A stretch of 35,420 nt of DNA from an uncultured Clostridia bacterium. Its GTDB lineage: Bacteria; Bacillota; Clostridia; Oscillospirales; Acutalibacteraceae. Within the stretch, counting starts at the first letter, position 1. Every line of letters starts with the position of its first letter. Location: assembly GCA_946183545.1 (NCBI GenBank), contig CAMHCD010000004.1:1-35420 (forward strand), read 5' to 3'. The notes under the pieces were generated by a model that saw only the letters and a program-made list of their open reading frames with translations, was not told the origin of the DNA and ran no database searches. The position numbers and the translations under genes are program-made. Of this stretch, positions 16,578-24,593 are shown piece after piece.

Positions 16578-16590
16578 GGAGTGATGATCC

Positions 16591-18552
16591 ATGCGTTTTG
16601 AAAAAACTGTCGGCGACTTAAATATCGTCAGCGGAGTATCTCCCCGTGATATCGGTCTTTACGAATTACTCGATGTCATGCTTGATTTGTTTATGGACGT
16701 CCGTACCGAAACAGGCAAAGAGCTTTCCGAGCTTGAGGTAGGCGACGAAGCCGCCGCAAAATGGATCGCCGTTGCAAAAGCCCTGCTCAGTATTCCTATA
16801 GACACCTCGACGCTGAACATGACAAAGCGGCGCGCGGAACGACTGAACGACCTGCGCGATGATTTGCGAAGCAAAGAAAAGGACGTTAAAAAAGCGGAGA
16901 AGCAGACCGCCGGTCTGCTTCAGGAGGAAAAGCAGCTCAGGGAGCGGCTGGACGCATGCAACACAACCTACGAAAAGCTCAAAGAAGCGCAGCAGACCGT
17001 TCAGCGCTATCAGGATGAGATAGAACAGTTGGAAGCCGACATCGCCATGATGAACAAGATAGATCACACGGCGGTTACGGAACGCAGGAACCAGCTGCTA
17101 AAAGCAAAGGAAGATCAAACAAAACGCCTTGAGGTATATAATGATTACGCGCGAAAGCTCGACACCGTGCTCGGCGAGCTGGAGCAAACAAATAAATCTA
17201 TAGCCGAGCTTAACAGCAAGCTGGCTCAGGCAAAAGAACAACAGCAAAAAAACGAGCAGACGCTGCGTGAAAAAAACGAGGAGCTGCAGCAGCAACAGGC
17301 GAAAAACGCCGAAAAGCTCGCTCAGCTCAACGCCGAAGCCACACAACAAAACGAACAGCTTGTACAGCAGCAGGAGCTGCTTGCTTCAAAAAGCGAGGAG
17401 TTAAGGCGATCCGGCGATTTGCTTGAAAATCTGGTAAAGAAAAACGCCGCTCTAAAGGCGGAGGCTGTACGGATCCAAGCAGAAACCGAAGAGCAGCAGA
17501 GGCTTGACGCCGAAGCAGAGGAAAAGATCACCGGACTTAAAAACGCTCTGGTAAAGGAAAAAGAGCACTTGAACCAAACCGAACAAATGCTGCAAACCTT
17601 AAACAGCGAGCACAAGCACCTGAAATGGGAGATCGAAGCGCTTAAGGAGCGCAAGGCAGCCTTTGAAAAGGAGTACACGGAACAGCAGGAAACCAAGCAG
17701 TCGCTTGAATACACCATAGCCAAAAAACAAGAAGACATCAACGGGTGCAACAGCGCGCTGGCACAAATGCGGCTTCGCGCGGAGCAAAAAGCCAAGGAGC
17801 TTGCAGAGCTTAACGAGGAACGCGCCATTGCAGAACAGGCGTACAACGAAGCGCAGACTGAGGAAGCCGAGCTGCAAGCCAACATTGAATCGCTTCGTAC
17901 AGAGCTTGCAGGCGTCAACAGCCGTATAGCTTCGGCAAGCGCCGACGAATCCGAGATCAATGCCAAGCTTGCCGTTCAGCAGGAGGAGCTTCAGGAAAAA
18001 ATCGACGCCCAAAACGAAAGCATAAAATTGATACAAGCAGAAATAGACAAGCTGACCACACGGCTAAACGGCGTAGATGAAGTGTGCGCCACCCTGAGCA
18101 GTGAAAAAGAAGCGGTAGAAGCACGCTGCAACGAAAAGCAGGATGAGATCACCTCACTGCACCAAGAGATCAGCCGTCTGCGCAAGGAAGAAGAACTGCT
18201 AAAACAAGAAGGCGAGACCTGCGAAATCGAAATAAAACGCGGGGAAGATAAGCTATCCGAGCTGCACGAGGCGATCGAAGCCTACAAGGTATTTTTCAAC
18301 TCGGATGAATGTAAAAGAACACAGCAGGAGATCAACCGTCTGGAGCGCATCTCCAACCTGTATCAGGAAGGCATAAAGAGCATGTTCGGCGGCATGTCTC
18401 CGCCTGTGGAGCACCTCGGTAACTTCCGCGCGGACTTTGACAACCGCAAAAAACAGCTCAAAAACGAGATCGCGCAGGTGCGTGCCTCTTTGAACGGGCT
18501 CAGCAAGGATTACCTTGACGTTGTTGCCCGTATAGAAAGAGAGGTGAGCTGA
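16591..18552 (+). CDS. Long coiled-coil structural protein
   Basis: This 653-residue protein has a short globular N-terminus (about residues 1-85). It then has nearly uninterrupted Glu/Gln/Lys/Ala/Leu heptad-like sequence to about residue 590, broken by a few short non-coil stretches. The C-terminal ~60 residues (MFGGMSPPVEHLG onward) contain a Gly/Pro break and a final coil. There is no Walker A motif, so it is not an SMC or Rad50 ATPase, and no membrane segment. It is probably an elongated scaffold or adaptor, perhaps for the Hsp70-like protein before it (inference). AAAGGAGTGATG precedes the ATG. Its TGA overlaps the next start as TGATG, so the two products are translationally coupled. Confidence 0.82.
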   Translation: MRFEKTVGDLNIVSGVSPRDIGLYELLDVMLDLFMDVRTETGKELSELEVGDEAAAKWIAVAKALLSIPIDTSTLNMTKRRAERLNDLRDDLRSKEKDVKKAEKQTAGLLQEEKQLRERLDACNTTYEKLKEAQQTVQRYQDEIEQLEADIAMMNKIDHTAVTERRNQLLKAKEDQTKRLEVYNDYARKLDTVLGELEQTNKSIAELNSKLAQAKEQQQKNEQTLREKNEELQQQQAKNAEKLAQLNAEATQQNEQLVQQQELLASKSEELRRSGDLLENLVKKNAALKAEAVRIQAETEEQQRLDAEAEEKITGLKNALVKEKEHLNQTEQMLQTLNSEHKHLKWEIEALKERKAAFEKEYTEQQETKQSLEYTIAKKQEDINGCNSALAQMRLRAEQKAKELAELNEERAIAEQAYNEAQTEEAELQANIESLRTELAGVNSRIASASADESEINAKLAVQQEELQEKIDAQNESIKLIQAEIDKLTTRLNGVDEVCATLSSEKEAVEARCNEKQDEITSLHQEISRLRKEEELLKQEGETCEIEIKRGEDKLSELHEAIEAYKVFFNSDECKRTQQEINRLERISNLYQEGIKSMFGGMSPPVEHLGNFRADFDNRKKQLKNEIAQVRASLNGLSKDYLDVVARIEREVS

Positions 18553-19040
18553 TGGAATGTAAATGCTGCGGAGAATCCGTAGAAAACGACCTGGCAAAAT
18601 GTTCCGTCTGCGGATTTCCGCTGCTGGGTGACCTCGGAGACAAGCTTCCGCAGATATTATCTGACTATCGCAACACCCTGCTTCATGACGTATCGCTCGC
18701 CGTCAAGCTGTATTATTACGGCTACGACGAGGACGGAGAAATGGGCGAACTAAAGAGCGAGTATGTAAAGGTGGCAGACGCGCCGGCGCTGACGCACGAC
18801 AACATTTTTTGGCTGGACACCGTCTTTGAGCCGTCCGGTATCAAACGAACTGTCACTCTGGATGTACGCGTTCAAAATGACAAGACATCACGGGATTCCG
18901 CTTTGAGCGCCGACCTCGGCAAGGTTCCCGAAGGGGGACGGCTCGGGATTTGCCTTTGCAAGGGATACCGTGTGAGGTTTGCCTTGGGCAACAAAAAACA
19001 AAGTATATTAACAGACAGCATTTCTTTACTGATAAAATAG
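18552..19040 (+). CDS. Zinc-ribbon protein with beta-rich domain
   Basis: This 162-residue protein begins with a treble-type zinc ribbon, CKCCGES...KCSVCGFPL, with cysteine pairs at residues 3-6 and 17-20. About 130 residues of strand-rich sequence without cysteine pairs follow. I do not recognise the second domain. It has alternating hydrophobic strands (VSLAVKLYYYGY, KRTVTLDVRV, YRVRFALG) and could be an Ig-like or jelly-roll fold. It contains no membrane helix. Translation is coupled to the coiled-coil gene (TGATG). Both phosphatases of this locus also carry zinc ribbons, so the ribbon may be a shared docking device (inference). Confidence 0.72.
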   Translation: MECKCCGESVENDLAKCSVCGFPLLGDLGDKLPQILSDYRNTLLHDVSLAVKLYYYGYDEDGEMGELKSEYVKVADAPALTHDNIFWLDTVFEPSGIKRTVTLDVRVQNDKTSRDSALSADLGKVPEGGRLGICLCKGYRVRFALGNKKQSILTDSISLLIK

Positions 19041-19055
19041 GAGGTTCAGATTACT

Positions 19056-20507
19056 ATGTCAATCGTATCAAAGCTGTTCGGAGGAGAGAAAGCATCGGTG
19101 ATCGGCAACGCCGTCAACAGCTCTCAAAGCGCAGCACAACAAACAATGGAAACACAGAAAAAGCTTGATGAGGATCGCGCCATCCATATGCGCATCGACG
19201 ATGGATTCTTTCAGTTGATGACCGATCCCGAGATAGCGCAAAAAAGCCGCGCTGCTGCCGCCGCAAACGAGGCAAAGCTCGACAAGATGAAGGCTTCCGT
19301 TGACGCCATGAACGAAGCGGGCGGCGAAAAGGTCAGCAAGCTTTGGGAAATGGAAAAGGACTTGTATATAGTTCCGGGCGGCTATTCCGAAATGCCGAGC
19401 GAGACCAACGATATTCCAAAAACAAATTTGGATGTATATAACCGCGCTGTTGAAGCGCTTGCGCGCGGATTCAAACAAAAAACCTCCGCAGACGCCGTTG
19501 AATCCGGCGCAGACCGTTTGGAGGGCTTTGTTGTTGACTTTATCGGCAACCTTCGCAACGCTTTGGAAACCGGCCGCGCAATGAAGGCAAACGCCTGCAT
19601 CGATATGATCAAGTATGTGCTGGTTGTCGGTTACCGTTACGAGGACGCGTCCGATCCCGAAAAATTTGAAGAACGCGTTTCAAGAAAGGTCGATTTCATC
19701 AGCTCCACCGGTAAACATCTTATCGATTCTATCGACAACTATTACAACCTGCTGGTCAACTACGAGCTGGACGAGGAAGCCTACGCACAGGCGCTGCGCG
19801 AGTTTGATAAAGCCATTGAGCCCTACAACCGCGACTGTCCGCCCGAGGTCAAGGAAAAGCTCGACCGTTTGGGCTTTAAGCGCGCAATGCGCGAGCTGCC
19901 TGCAGGAGACGACGCCAGAAAGTACATGGGCGTTCTTATAGCGTCCGAATCCTATTTGACCAGAGCGCTGATGGGCAGTCTCAGACTGGAAGCTTTTTCG
20001 ATGGAGATCCTGACCGAACGCGGAAATATTCAGGAGCTTATAAACGAGTGCAAAAAAGCCTTTGCAGCGTCGGGCGATAACTTTGACTTTCACGCTCATG
20101 TCAGAATGCTCGAGCAGATCCGCCAGAAGAATATCAACGAGATCAACAAGCTCAACGATATGGTTGCCGAGCGCGAGGATCTTGACAGAAGGACTCAGGC
20201 ACTGCTTGAAGAAGCAGCTGAAAACGAAAAACTCGCCGACGCGGTAGCAAATGCCGCCATGGCGATCGATAAATATGAGCACATCCAAAAGCGCAACCAG
20301 AAGTTAGCTCAGCGCGAAAAAGAAACTCGCAACGCGTATGCCGTAAAGCAAAAGCAGCTTATGGAAGAAGAGCTGGAAAGACAAAGACTGGAGCAGGAAG
20401 AATTCGAGCGTATCCAGCAAGAGCTTGAAGAAATGGAACAGATGCAGCAGGAAGAAGCGCCGATTGAGAACATTCAGGAAGAACAGGAAATTTTGGTCAC
20501 CGAATAG
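19056..20507 (+). CDS. Helical protein of unknown function with C-terminal coiled coil
   Basis: This 483-residue protein is almost entirely helical. Residues about 15-110 and 340-475 look like long amphipathic helices, and the last 110 residues are a Gln/Glu-rich coiled coil ending in an acidic tail. The middle has conserved-looking helix-turn motifs but no enzyme signature. The general character resembles helical partners in Ter-type loci such as TelA, but I could not see a defining TelA motif and do not assign it. AGGAGG precedes the ATG. The next gene, also helical, follows 15 bases downstream, and the Vps4-like AAA gene comes after that. Structural subunit or AAA substrate is a plausible role (inference). 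Confidence 0.65.
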   Translation: MSIVSKLFGGEKASVIGNAVNSSQSAAQQTMETQKKLDEDRAIHMRIDDGFFQLMTDPEIAQKSRAAAAANEAKLDKMKASVDAMNEAGGEKVSKLWEMEKDLYIVPGGYSEMPSETNDIPKTNLDVYNRAVEALARGFKQKTSADAVESGADRLEGFVVDFIGNLRNALETGRAMKANACIDMIKYVLVVGYRYEDASDPEKFEERVSRKVDFISSTGKHLIDSIDNYYNLLVNYELDEEAYAQALREFDKAIEPYNRDCPPEVKEKLDRLGFKRAMRELPAGDDARKYMGVLIASESYLTRALMGSLRLEAFSMEILTERGNIQELINECKKAFAASGDNFDFHAHVRMLEQIRQKNINEINKLNDMVAEREDLDRRTQALLEEAAENEKLADAVANAAMAIDKYEHIQKRNQKLAQREKETRNAYAVKQKQLMEEELERQRLEQEEFERIQQELEEMEQMQQEEAPIENIQEEQEILVTE

Positions 20508-20522
20508 GGAGGTTAACTGATT

Positions 20523-21401
20523 ATGGCTTTTGACAATTGGAAACTTGACAGAAAAGTCAACAAGGCGGAAAAGAAAATCGCGAAAAAAGAAAAGTACGCC
20601 GATAAAATGGTAAAATCCGACGACAAGCTCACCAAGCTGACGCATCGCGTTGAAGACGCGCAGGAAAAAATCGTTTCCGAGGAATGGTACGCCAAGCATC
20701 TGGATCACACCCGCGTTGATCTGGAAATCCGCGAAGCAAGACAAAATCTGTTTGAGCAAAGACAGCGTCTGCTCAGAAGATTGATCATATTCAATAAGGA
20801 ATACAAGTATATTCTTACAAAGCCCGACACATCCGTAAAAATGCGCGAGCTGCAGCGCTGCTCCACCGGAGCCAAAAACGCCGCTTACGCTCTGGCTGTC
20901 GTTGACGACGCCATCGACCGTTTAGACAGCATCCGCTCCGAGCTGGAGTGGAGAGAGATCATGCGCGACCTTACCAAGGGCTATAAGCTTATGAACGCTA
21001 TTTCCGTCGGCTCCGACCTTATGACCCGTCTTGCGTTTTTGCTGCAAAAGGCAAAACACGACATCAAAGGCGATATCTCTGTTGAGGCAATGGAGTATTA
21101 CTACGGCAAGCCCATTGACACCCTTCTTGAGGAACAGACCGGCGAGGCAAATGCCGCCGATATGCTCGTACAAAACTCCGTACTTGATTTAAACGACGAG
21201 GACGCGGTTTGTGAGGCTATACGTTGGGGCAGTATTTTTACCGTTCGTCCCAGCGTTGCCGCCGATGTTGCGGAGCAGCAGAGCGAGAAGGCAAAAAAAA
21301 CCGGTTCCACTCCGATCTACAACAAACCCGAAGAAACCTTTAACGAAGTTAAGGATTTTTCCGCTACCATGGACGCGTCAGATTTGCCTGACATGCTGTA
21401 A
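20523..21401 (+). CDS. Helical protein of unknown function, basic N-terminus and acidic C-terminus
   Basis: This 292-residue protein starts with a very basic amphipathic helix (residues 5-45, many Lys), continues with several long helices to about residue 190, and ends with a less ordered acidic tail (SATMDASDLPDML). There is no membrane span or enzyme motif. A basic helical N-terminus plus an acidic tail, encoded directly before a Vps4-like AAA ATPase, is the layout of ESCRT-III-like polymer proteins. I see no sequence motif proving that relation, so it is a hypothesis. GGGAGG lies upstream of the ATG. The next gene starts 15 bases after the stop. Confidence 0.62.
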   Translation: MAFDNWKLDRKVNKAEKKIAKKEKYADKMVKSDDKLTKLTHRVEDAQEKIVSEEWYAKHLDHTRVDLEIREARQNLFEQRQRLLRRLIIFNKEYKYILTKPDTSVKMRELQRCSTGAKNAAYALAVVDDAIDRLDSIRSELEWREIMRDLTKGYKLMNAISVGSDLMTRLAFLLQKAKHDIKGDISVEAMEYYYGKPIDTLLEEQTGEANAADMLVQNSVLDLNDEDAVCEAIRWGSIFTVRPSVAADVAEQQSEKAKKTGSTPIYNKPEETFNEVKDFSATMDASDLPDML

Positions 21402-21416
21402 TGGGAGGAACACATT

Positions 21417-23087
21417 ATGGACAACACATTGCTTCGCAATTTAAAGAATAAAGAAAACCAGTGCCGCAACCTGCAAAAGCAGGCGGATCAGGTTTACATC
21501 AACAACGGCAGGAACTACAGCGAGGATCAGTGTATCCTGCTGCAGCGCGCCGCAGACCTTGAATCCGAGATGGCAGGCATGACCATCGGCGCCGAGAGCG
21601 ACCATCATGTTAGAGAAAAGAACCGTCTTGACTATGACATAATGCGCATCCGCAGCAAACTGGAAAGCGTCGGTTCCTCTTCCGCGCAGCCGGCAAAAAA
21701 GCCCGATAAGTCAGGCAATCCCGCCAAGGAAATGAAGGAAACCGAAAAAACCAAGGACGAGCAGGAGCTTGACCGCGCCGCACGCACCTGGTACAAGGAA
21801 AGTCCGCGCCATTCGTTTGACGACGTGGCCGGCATGGAGCAGCTTAAGAAAAAACTCAAAAGCTGCCTTTCCGACGCTCAGGCAGGCGACCTCAGAGAAT
21901 ACCTCAAGATCCCGCGTTTGAACTCCTATTTCTTTGTAGGACCTCCCGGATGCGGTAAAACCTTCATCATCGAAGCATTCGCGCATGAGCTGATGGATCA
22001 GGATTACAAGTTCATATCCATCCTCGGCTCCGACATCATCAGCAAATATGTCGGAGCGGCAGAAAAGAGCGTTACTCGACTGTTTGAGGAAGCCGTCAAC
22101 AGCGCACCCTGCATAGTGTTTGTCGACGAGATCGACAGCCTGTGCAAAAACCGCTCGCTCCCCAACCTTCCCGAATACGCGGCAAATATCACAACCTCGT
22201 TTTTGACCGGCTACAACCGTATCCACAGCGAGGATTCCAATGTAATATTCATCGCCGCCACCAACTATCCCAACCGCGTTGACGCCGCAATGCTCGACCG
22301 TGCCGAGATAATCCGCCTTCCTTTGCCCGACAAGGAAGCAAGAAAGGCTGCTTTTATACGCTGCTTTGAGGACATCATCTCGCTGAAAAAGGATTTGAGC
22401 TTTGATATAATGGCTGAAAAGACATGGCGCTTCAACTACCGCGATATCGAACGCCTTACCGCTGCTCTAAAACAAACCCTCTTCCGCGATCTGCTCGATT
22501 TGTTCGGAGATCAGGATATCGCCATCGACGCGCTTAAGACCGGCAAATACAAGCTCTCGCTTGATAAGTTTGAAGCAGTCTTGGCGGACTTTAAGCCCTC
22601 TCCAAAAGAAATGATCATCAACGATCTGGTCGAGTGGGAAAAATCCGTACAGTCCGTTGTTGACATCGCCGAAACCGATCCCGCGGCGCTGTATGACTGC
22701 GAGCCCTTTGAAGAAGCTTCTAAGACATCGGAATCCGAAGAACAGACGGAAGAGCCGGAAGAAGCTACGCAGGAAGAACCGGCGCAGGAGTCTGCCTGTA
22801 CCGACCCCGTATATCCGCTCAGCGACAGCTTCACCGTGGATCCTTTAAAGGGTGTGGCGGAAATCAGCTTTTCTATCGGCGCGCGCCCGGCAACAGACGT
22901 AAAGCTCGTTGTAAACAGCGAGCTGGTTATTCCCGAATCAGACGGCAGCAAGTACACCTTTATTTATGAGCCGGAGGATGACGAAACCGAGGTCGAGGTC
23001 TTTGTAAGAGACAGCGCCGGTTATATCGGCTCATTTACCGCCGTTATCAACAGAGCTATTACCGACAATAAGGATTTTGATATTTAA
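21417..23087 (+). CDS. Vps4/katanin-like AAA ATPase with N-terminal helical and C-terminal beta domain
   Basis: This 556-residue protein has an N-terminal helical hairpin region (residues 5-85, possibly MIT-like), a charged linker, and one AAA module at about 125-400. The module has SFDDVAGM (133-140), Walker A GPPGCGKT (175-182), pore loop SKYVG (209-213), Walker B IVFVDE (233-238), sensor-1 N283 and a reduced arginine-finger region with one Arg (R295). An acidic linker leads to a C-terminal strand-rich, Ig-like domain (about 465-545). A single AAA module opening with SFDDVAGM fits the Vps4/katanin/spastin clade better than two-module Cdc48 or MoxR proteins. It should form hexamers that pull on substrates, perhaps the helical proteins encoded just upstream. 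GGGAGG precedes the ATG. Confidence 0.83.
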   Translation: MDNTLLRNLKNKENQCRNLQKQADQVYINNGRNYSEDQCILLQRAADLESEMAGMTIGAESDHHVREKNRLDYDIMRIRSKLESVGSSSAQPAKKPDKSGNPAKEMKETEKTKDEQELDRAARTWYKESPRHSFDDVAGMEQLKKKLKSCLSDAQAGDLREYLKIPRLNSYFFVGPPGCGKTFIIEAFAHELMDQDYKFISILGSDIISKYVGAAEKSVTRLFEEAVNSAPCIVFVDEIDSLCKNRSLPNLPEYAANITTSFLTGYNRIHSEDSNVIFIAATNYPNRVDAAMLDRAEIIRLPLPDKEARKAAFIRCFEDIISLKKDLSFDIMAEKTWRFNYRDIERLTAALKQTLFRDLLDLFGDQDIAIDALKTGKYKLSLDKFEAVLADFKPSPKEMIINDLVEWEKSVQSVVDIAETDPAALYDCEPFEEASKTSESEEQTEEPEEATQEEPAQESACTDPVYPLSDSFTVDPLKGVAEISFSIGARPATDVKLVVNSELVIPESDGSKYTFIYEPEDDETEVEVFVRDSAGYIGSFTAVINRAITDNKDFDI

Positions 23088-23098
23088 GGGAAACCACT

Positions 23099-24592
23099 AT
23101 GTCTACCGAATCGACAAACATTGATTATATGAGCTTTGACGAGCGGTTCCGCACCTGCTTTGGAGAAATGCTCGTCTATAAGTCCTCAGAAAACACCAAG
23201 TTTTTTGCGGATCAAAGTATGCCGTCGTTTATCCGTGACTGGCTTATGATGCGATTTTCCGATGAAAACGGCGTAATAGACGAGGCGAAAATCTCCGCGT
23301 ACATCAAAAAGAATATTCCTCAAAAGGAACAGTGGCAGTACATGTTAGTTGACATGCTGCATTACAATAAACCGGCAAGGTTTCTTGCAAAAATCAAAAT
23401 CGACTTTGATATGCGTAAAAAGAAGGCGCTGTTTTCGCTCCCTGCTTTTCAGGTGCCTGCCCATAAAGGCGAGGCGGTCGTTGACTGGGATGTTATCGAG
23501 CGCCACCGCGACGAGCTTCTTTCCTCCACGGACGTGTGGGGTATCGTCACGATCCGCTGCGAACAGGACGACGAAAAGAAAAACAATATTTTTAAGCTTG
23601 TAGATTTTACGCCGTTTTGTCCCTATCATATCGATCTTAAATACTATATAAACGCGCGTAAGTTTTTTACCGTTGAGGAATGGATCGACATAGTTTTGGG
23701 CGCTATAGACTATAACGCCTCCGGCTACAGCAGTCAAAGCGAAAAGCTGGTGATTCTCAAACGTCTGTTGCCTTTTGTCGAAAAGCGCGTCAACCTTGTT
23801 GAGCTGGCTCCAAAGGAAACCGGCAAATCTTATCTGTTCTCTCGCTTAAGCCAATACGGTTGGCTTGTAAGCGGCGGAAGTATTTCGCGCGCCAAAATGT
23901 TTTACGACATCTCCAAGCGTACAAACGGACTTGTTTCAAAGTACGATTTTGTAGCATTAGATGAGATTTCCAGCATAAAATTCACCGACCGCATGGAAAT
24001 GCAGGGCGCTCTTAAAGGATATTTAGAGAGCGGCGACTATCACGTCGGAGATTACCACGGCGTGGGTGAGTCCGGCTTGATATTACTCGGTAATATCAAT
24101 GCCGCATCCATGGATATCAACACCAACATGTTTGAGCATCTTCCGGAATTCTTCTGTGATTCCGCCCTGCTTGACCGCTTTCATGGTTTTATAAAGGGTT
24201 GGGATATTCCGAAAATGCGTGAAAGCCTCAAGGCGAACGGCTGGGCGCTCAATACAGAGTATTTTGTGGAGATTTTGCACGCTCTTCGCAGCGAATCGGT
24301 GTACCGTTCCGTTGTGGATAAGCTTGTGTGCATCCCTCCCAACGCCGCAACGCGCGACACAGAGGCGATCAAACGTCTGTCAACCGCGTTTTTGAAGCTG
24401 CTGTTTCCGCACGCGACCGACGTCAGCGAAATAGACCCGGCAGAATTTGAAACCTACTGTCTTACACCGGCAATGGAAATGCGCGGTATAATCAAAACAC
24501 AGCTCGGTATTCTTGACCCGGGCGAATTTCAGGGAAAGCAAATACCGTCCGTTACACTGAACGACGAATATCTTCCCTCAGGAGTAAATTAA
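23099..24592 (+). CDS. BrxL-like ATPase lacking the C-terminal Lon domain
   Basis: This 497-residue protein matches the ATPase half of BrxL, the Lon-like protein of BREX phage-defence loci. It has LVELAPKETGKS (Walker A 237-244, first Gly replaced by Ala), LVSGGSISRAKMFYD, VALDEISSIKF (Walker B 284-289), a GNIN sensor-1-like loop (331-334) and LDRFHGFIKGWDIPKM (358-373). Full BrxL proteins are near 680 residues with a Lon-protease-like C-terminus; here the chain ends about 125 residues after the core. No other BREX gene (pglX, pglZ, brxA, brxB, brxC) is present in the window. The function is therefore probably DNA- or protein-directed ATPase work in a different system. It follows the AAA gene by 11 bases; the next gene starts 1 base after its stop. 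Confidence 0.85.
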   Translation: MSTESTNIDYMSFDERFRTCFGEMLVYKSSENTKFFADQSMPSFIRDWLMMRFSDENGVIDEAKISAYIKKNIPQKEQWQYMLVDMLHYNKPARFLAKIKIDFDMRKKKALFSLPAFQVPAHKGEAVVDWDVIERHRDELLSSTDVWGIVTIRCEQDDEKKNNIFKLVDFTPFCPYHIDLKYYINARKFFTVEEWIDIVLGAIDYNASGYSSQSEKLVILKRLLPFVEKRVNLVELAPKETGKSYLFSRLSQYGWLVSGGSISRAKMFYDISKRTNGLVSKYDFVALDEISSIKFTDRMEMQGALKGYLESGDYHVGDYHGVGESGLILLGNINAASMDINTNMFEHLPEFFCDSALLDRFHGFIKGWDIPKMRESLKANGWALNTEYFVEILHALRSESVYRSVVDKLVCIPPNAATRDTEAIKRLSTAFLKLLFPHATDVSEIDPAEFETYCLTPAMEMRGIIKTQLGILDPGEFQGKQIPSVTLNDEYLPSGVN

Positions 24593-24593
24593 A

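Noticed and set aside
17322-17966. 214-codon minus-strand frame rich in Ser/Ala/Cys
   Set aside because: Antisense translation of a Glu/Leu/Gln coiled coil gives just this composition; not a gene.
16591-18552. SMC/Rad50-type ATPase
   Set aside because: The long coil suggested it, but there are no Walker A, Walker B or ABC signature motifs at either end.
23099-24592. A complete BREX defence locus
   Set aside because: Only a BrxL-like ATPase core is present; no pglX, pglZ, brxA, brxB or brxC homolog is seen in the window.
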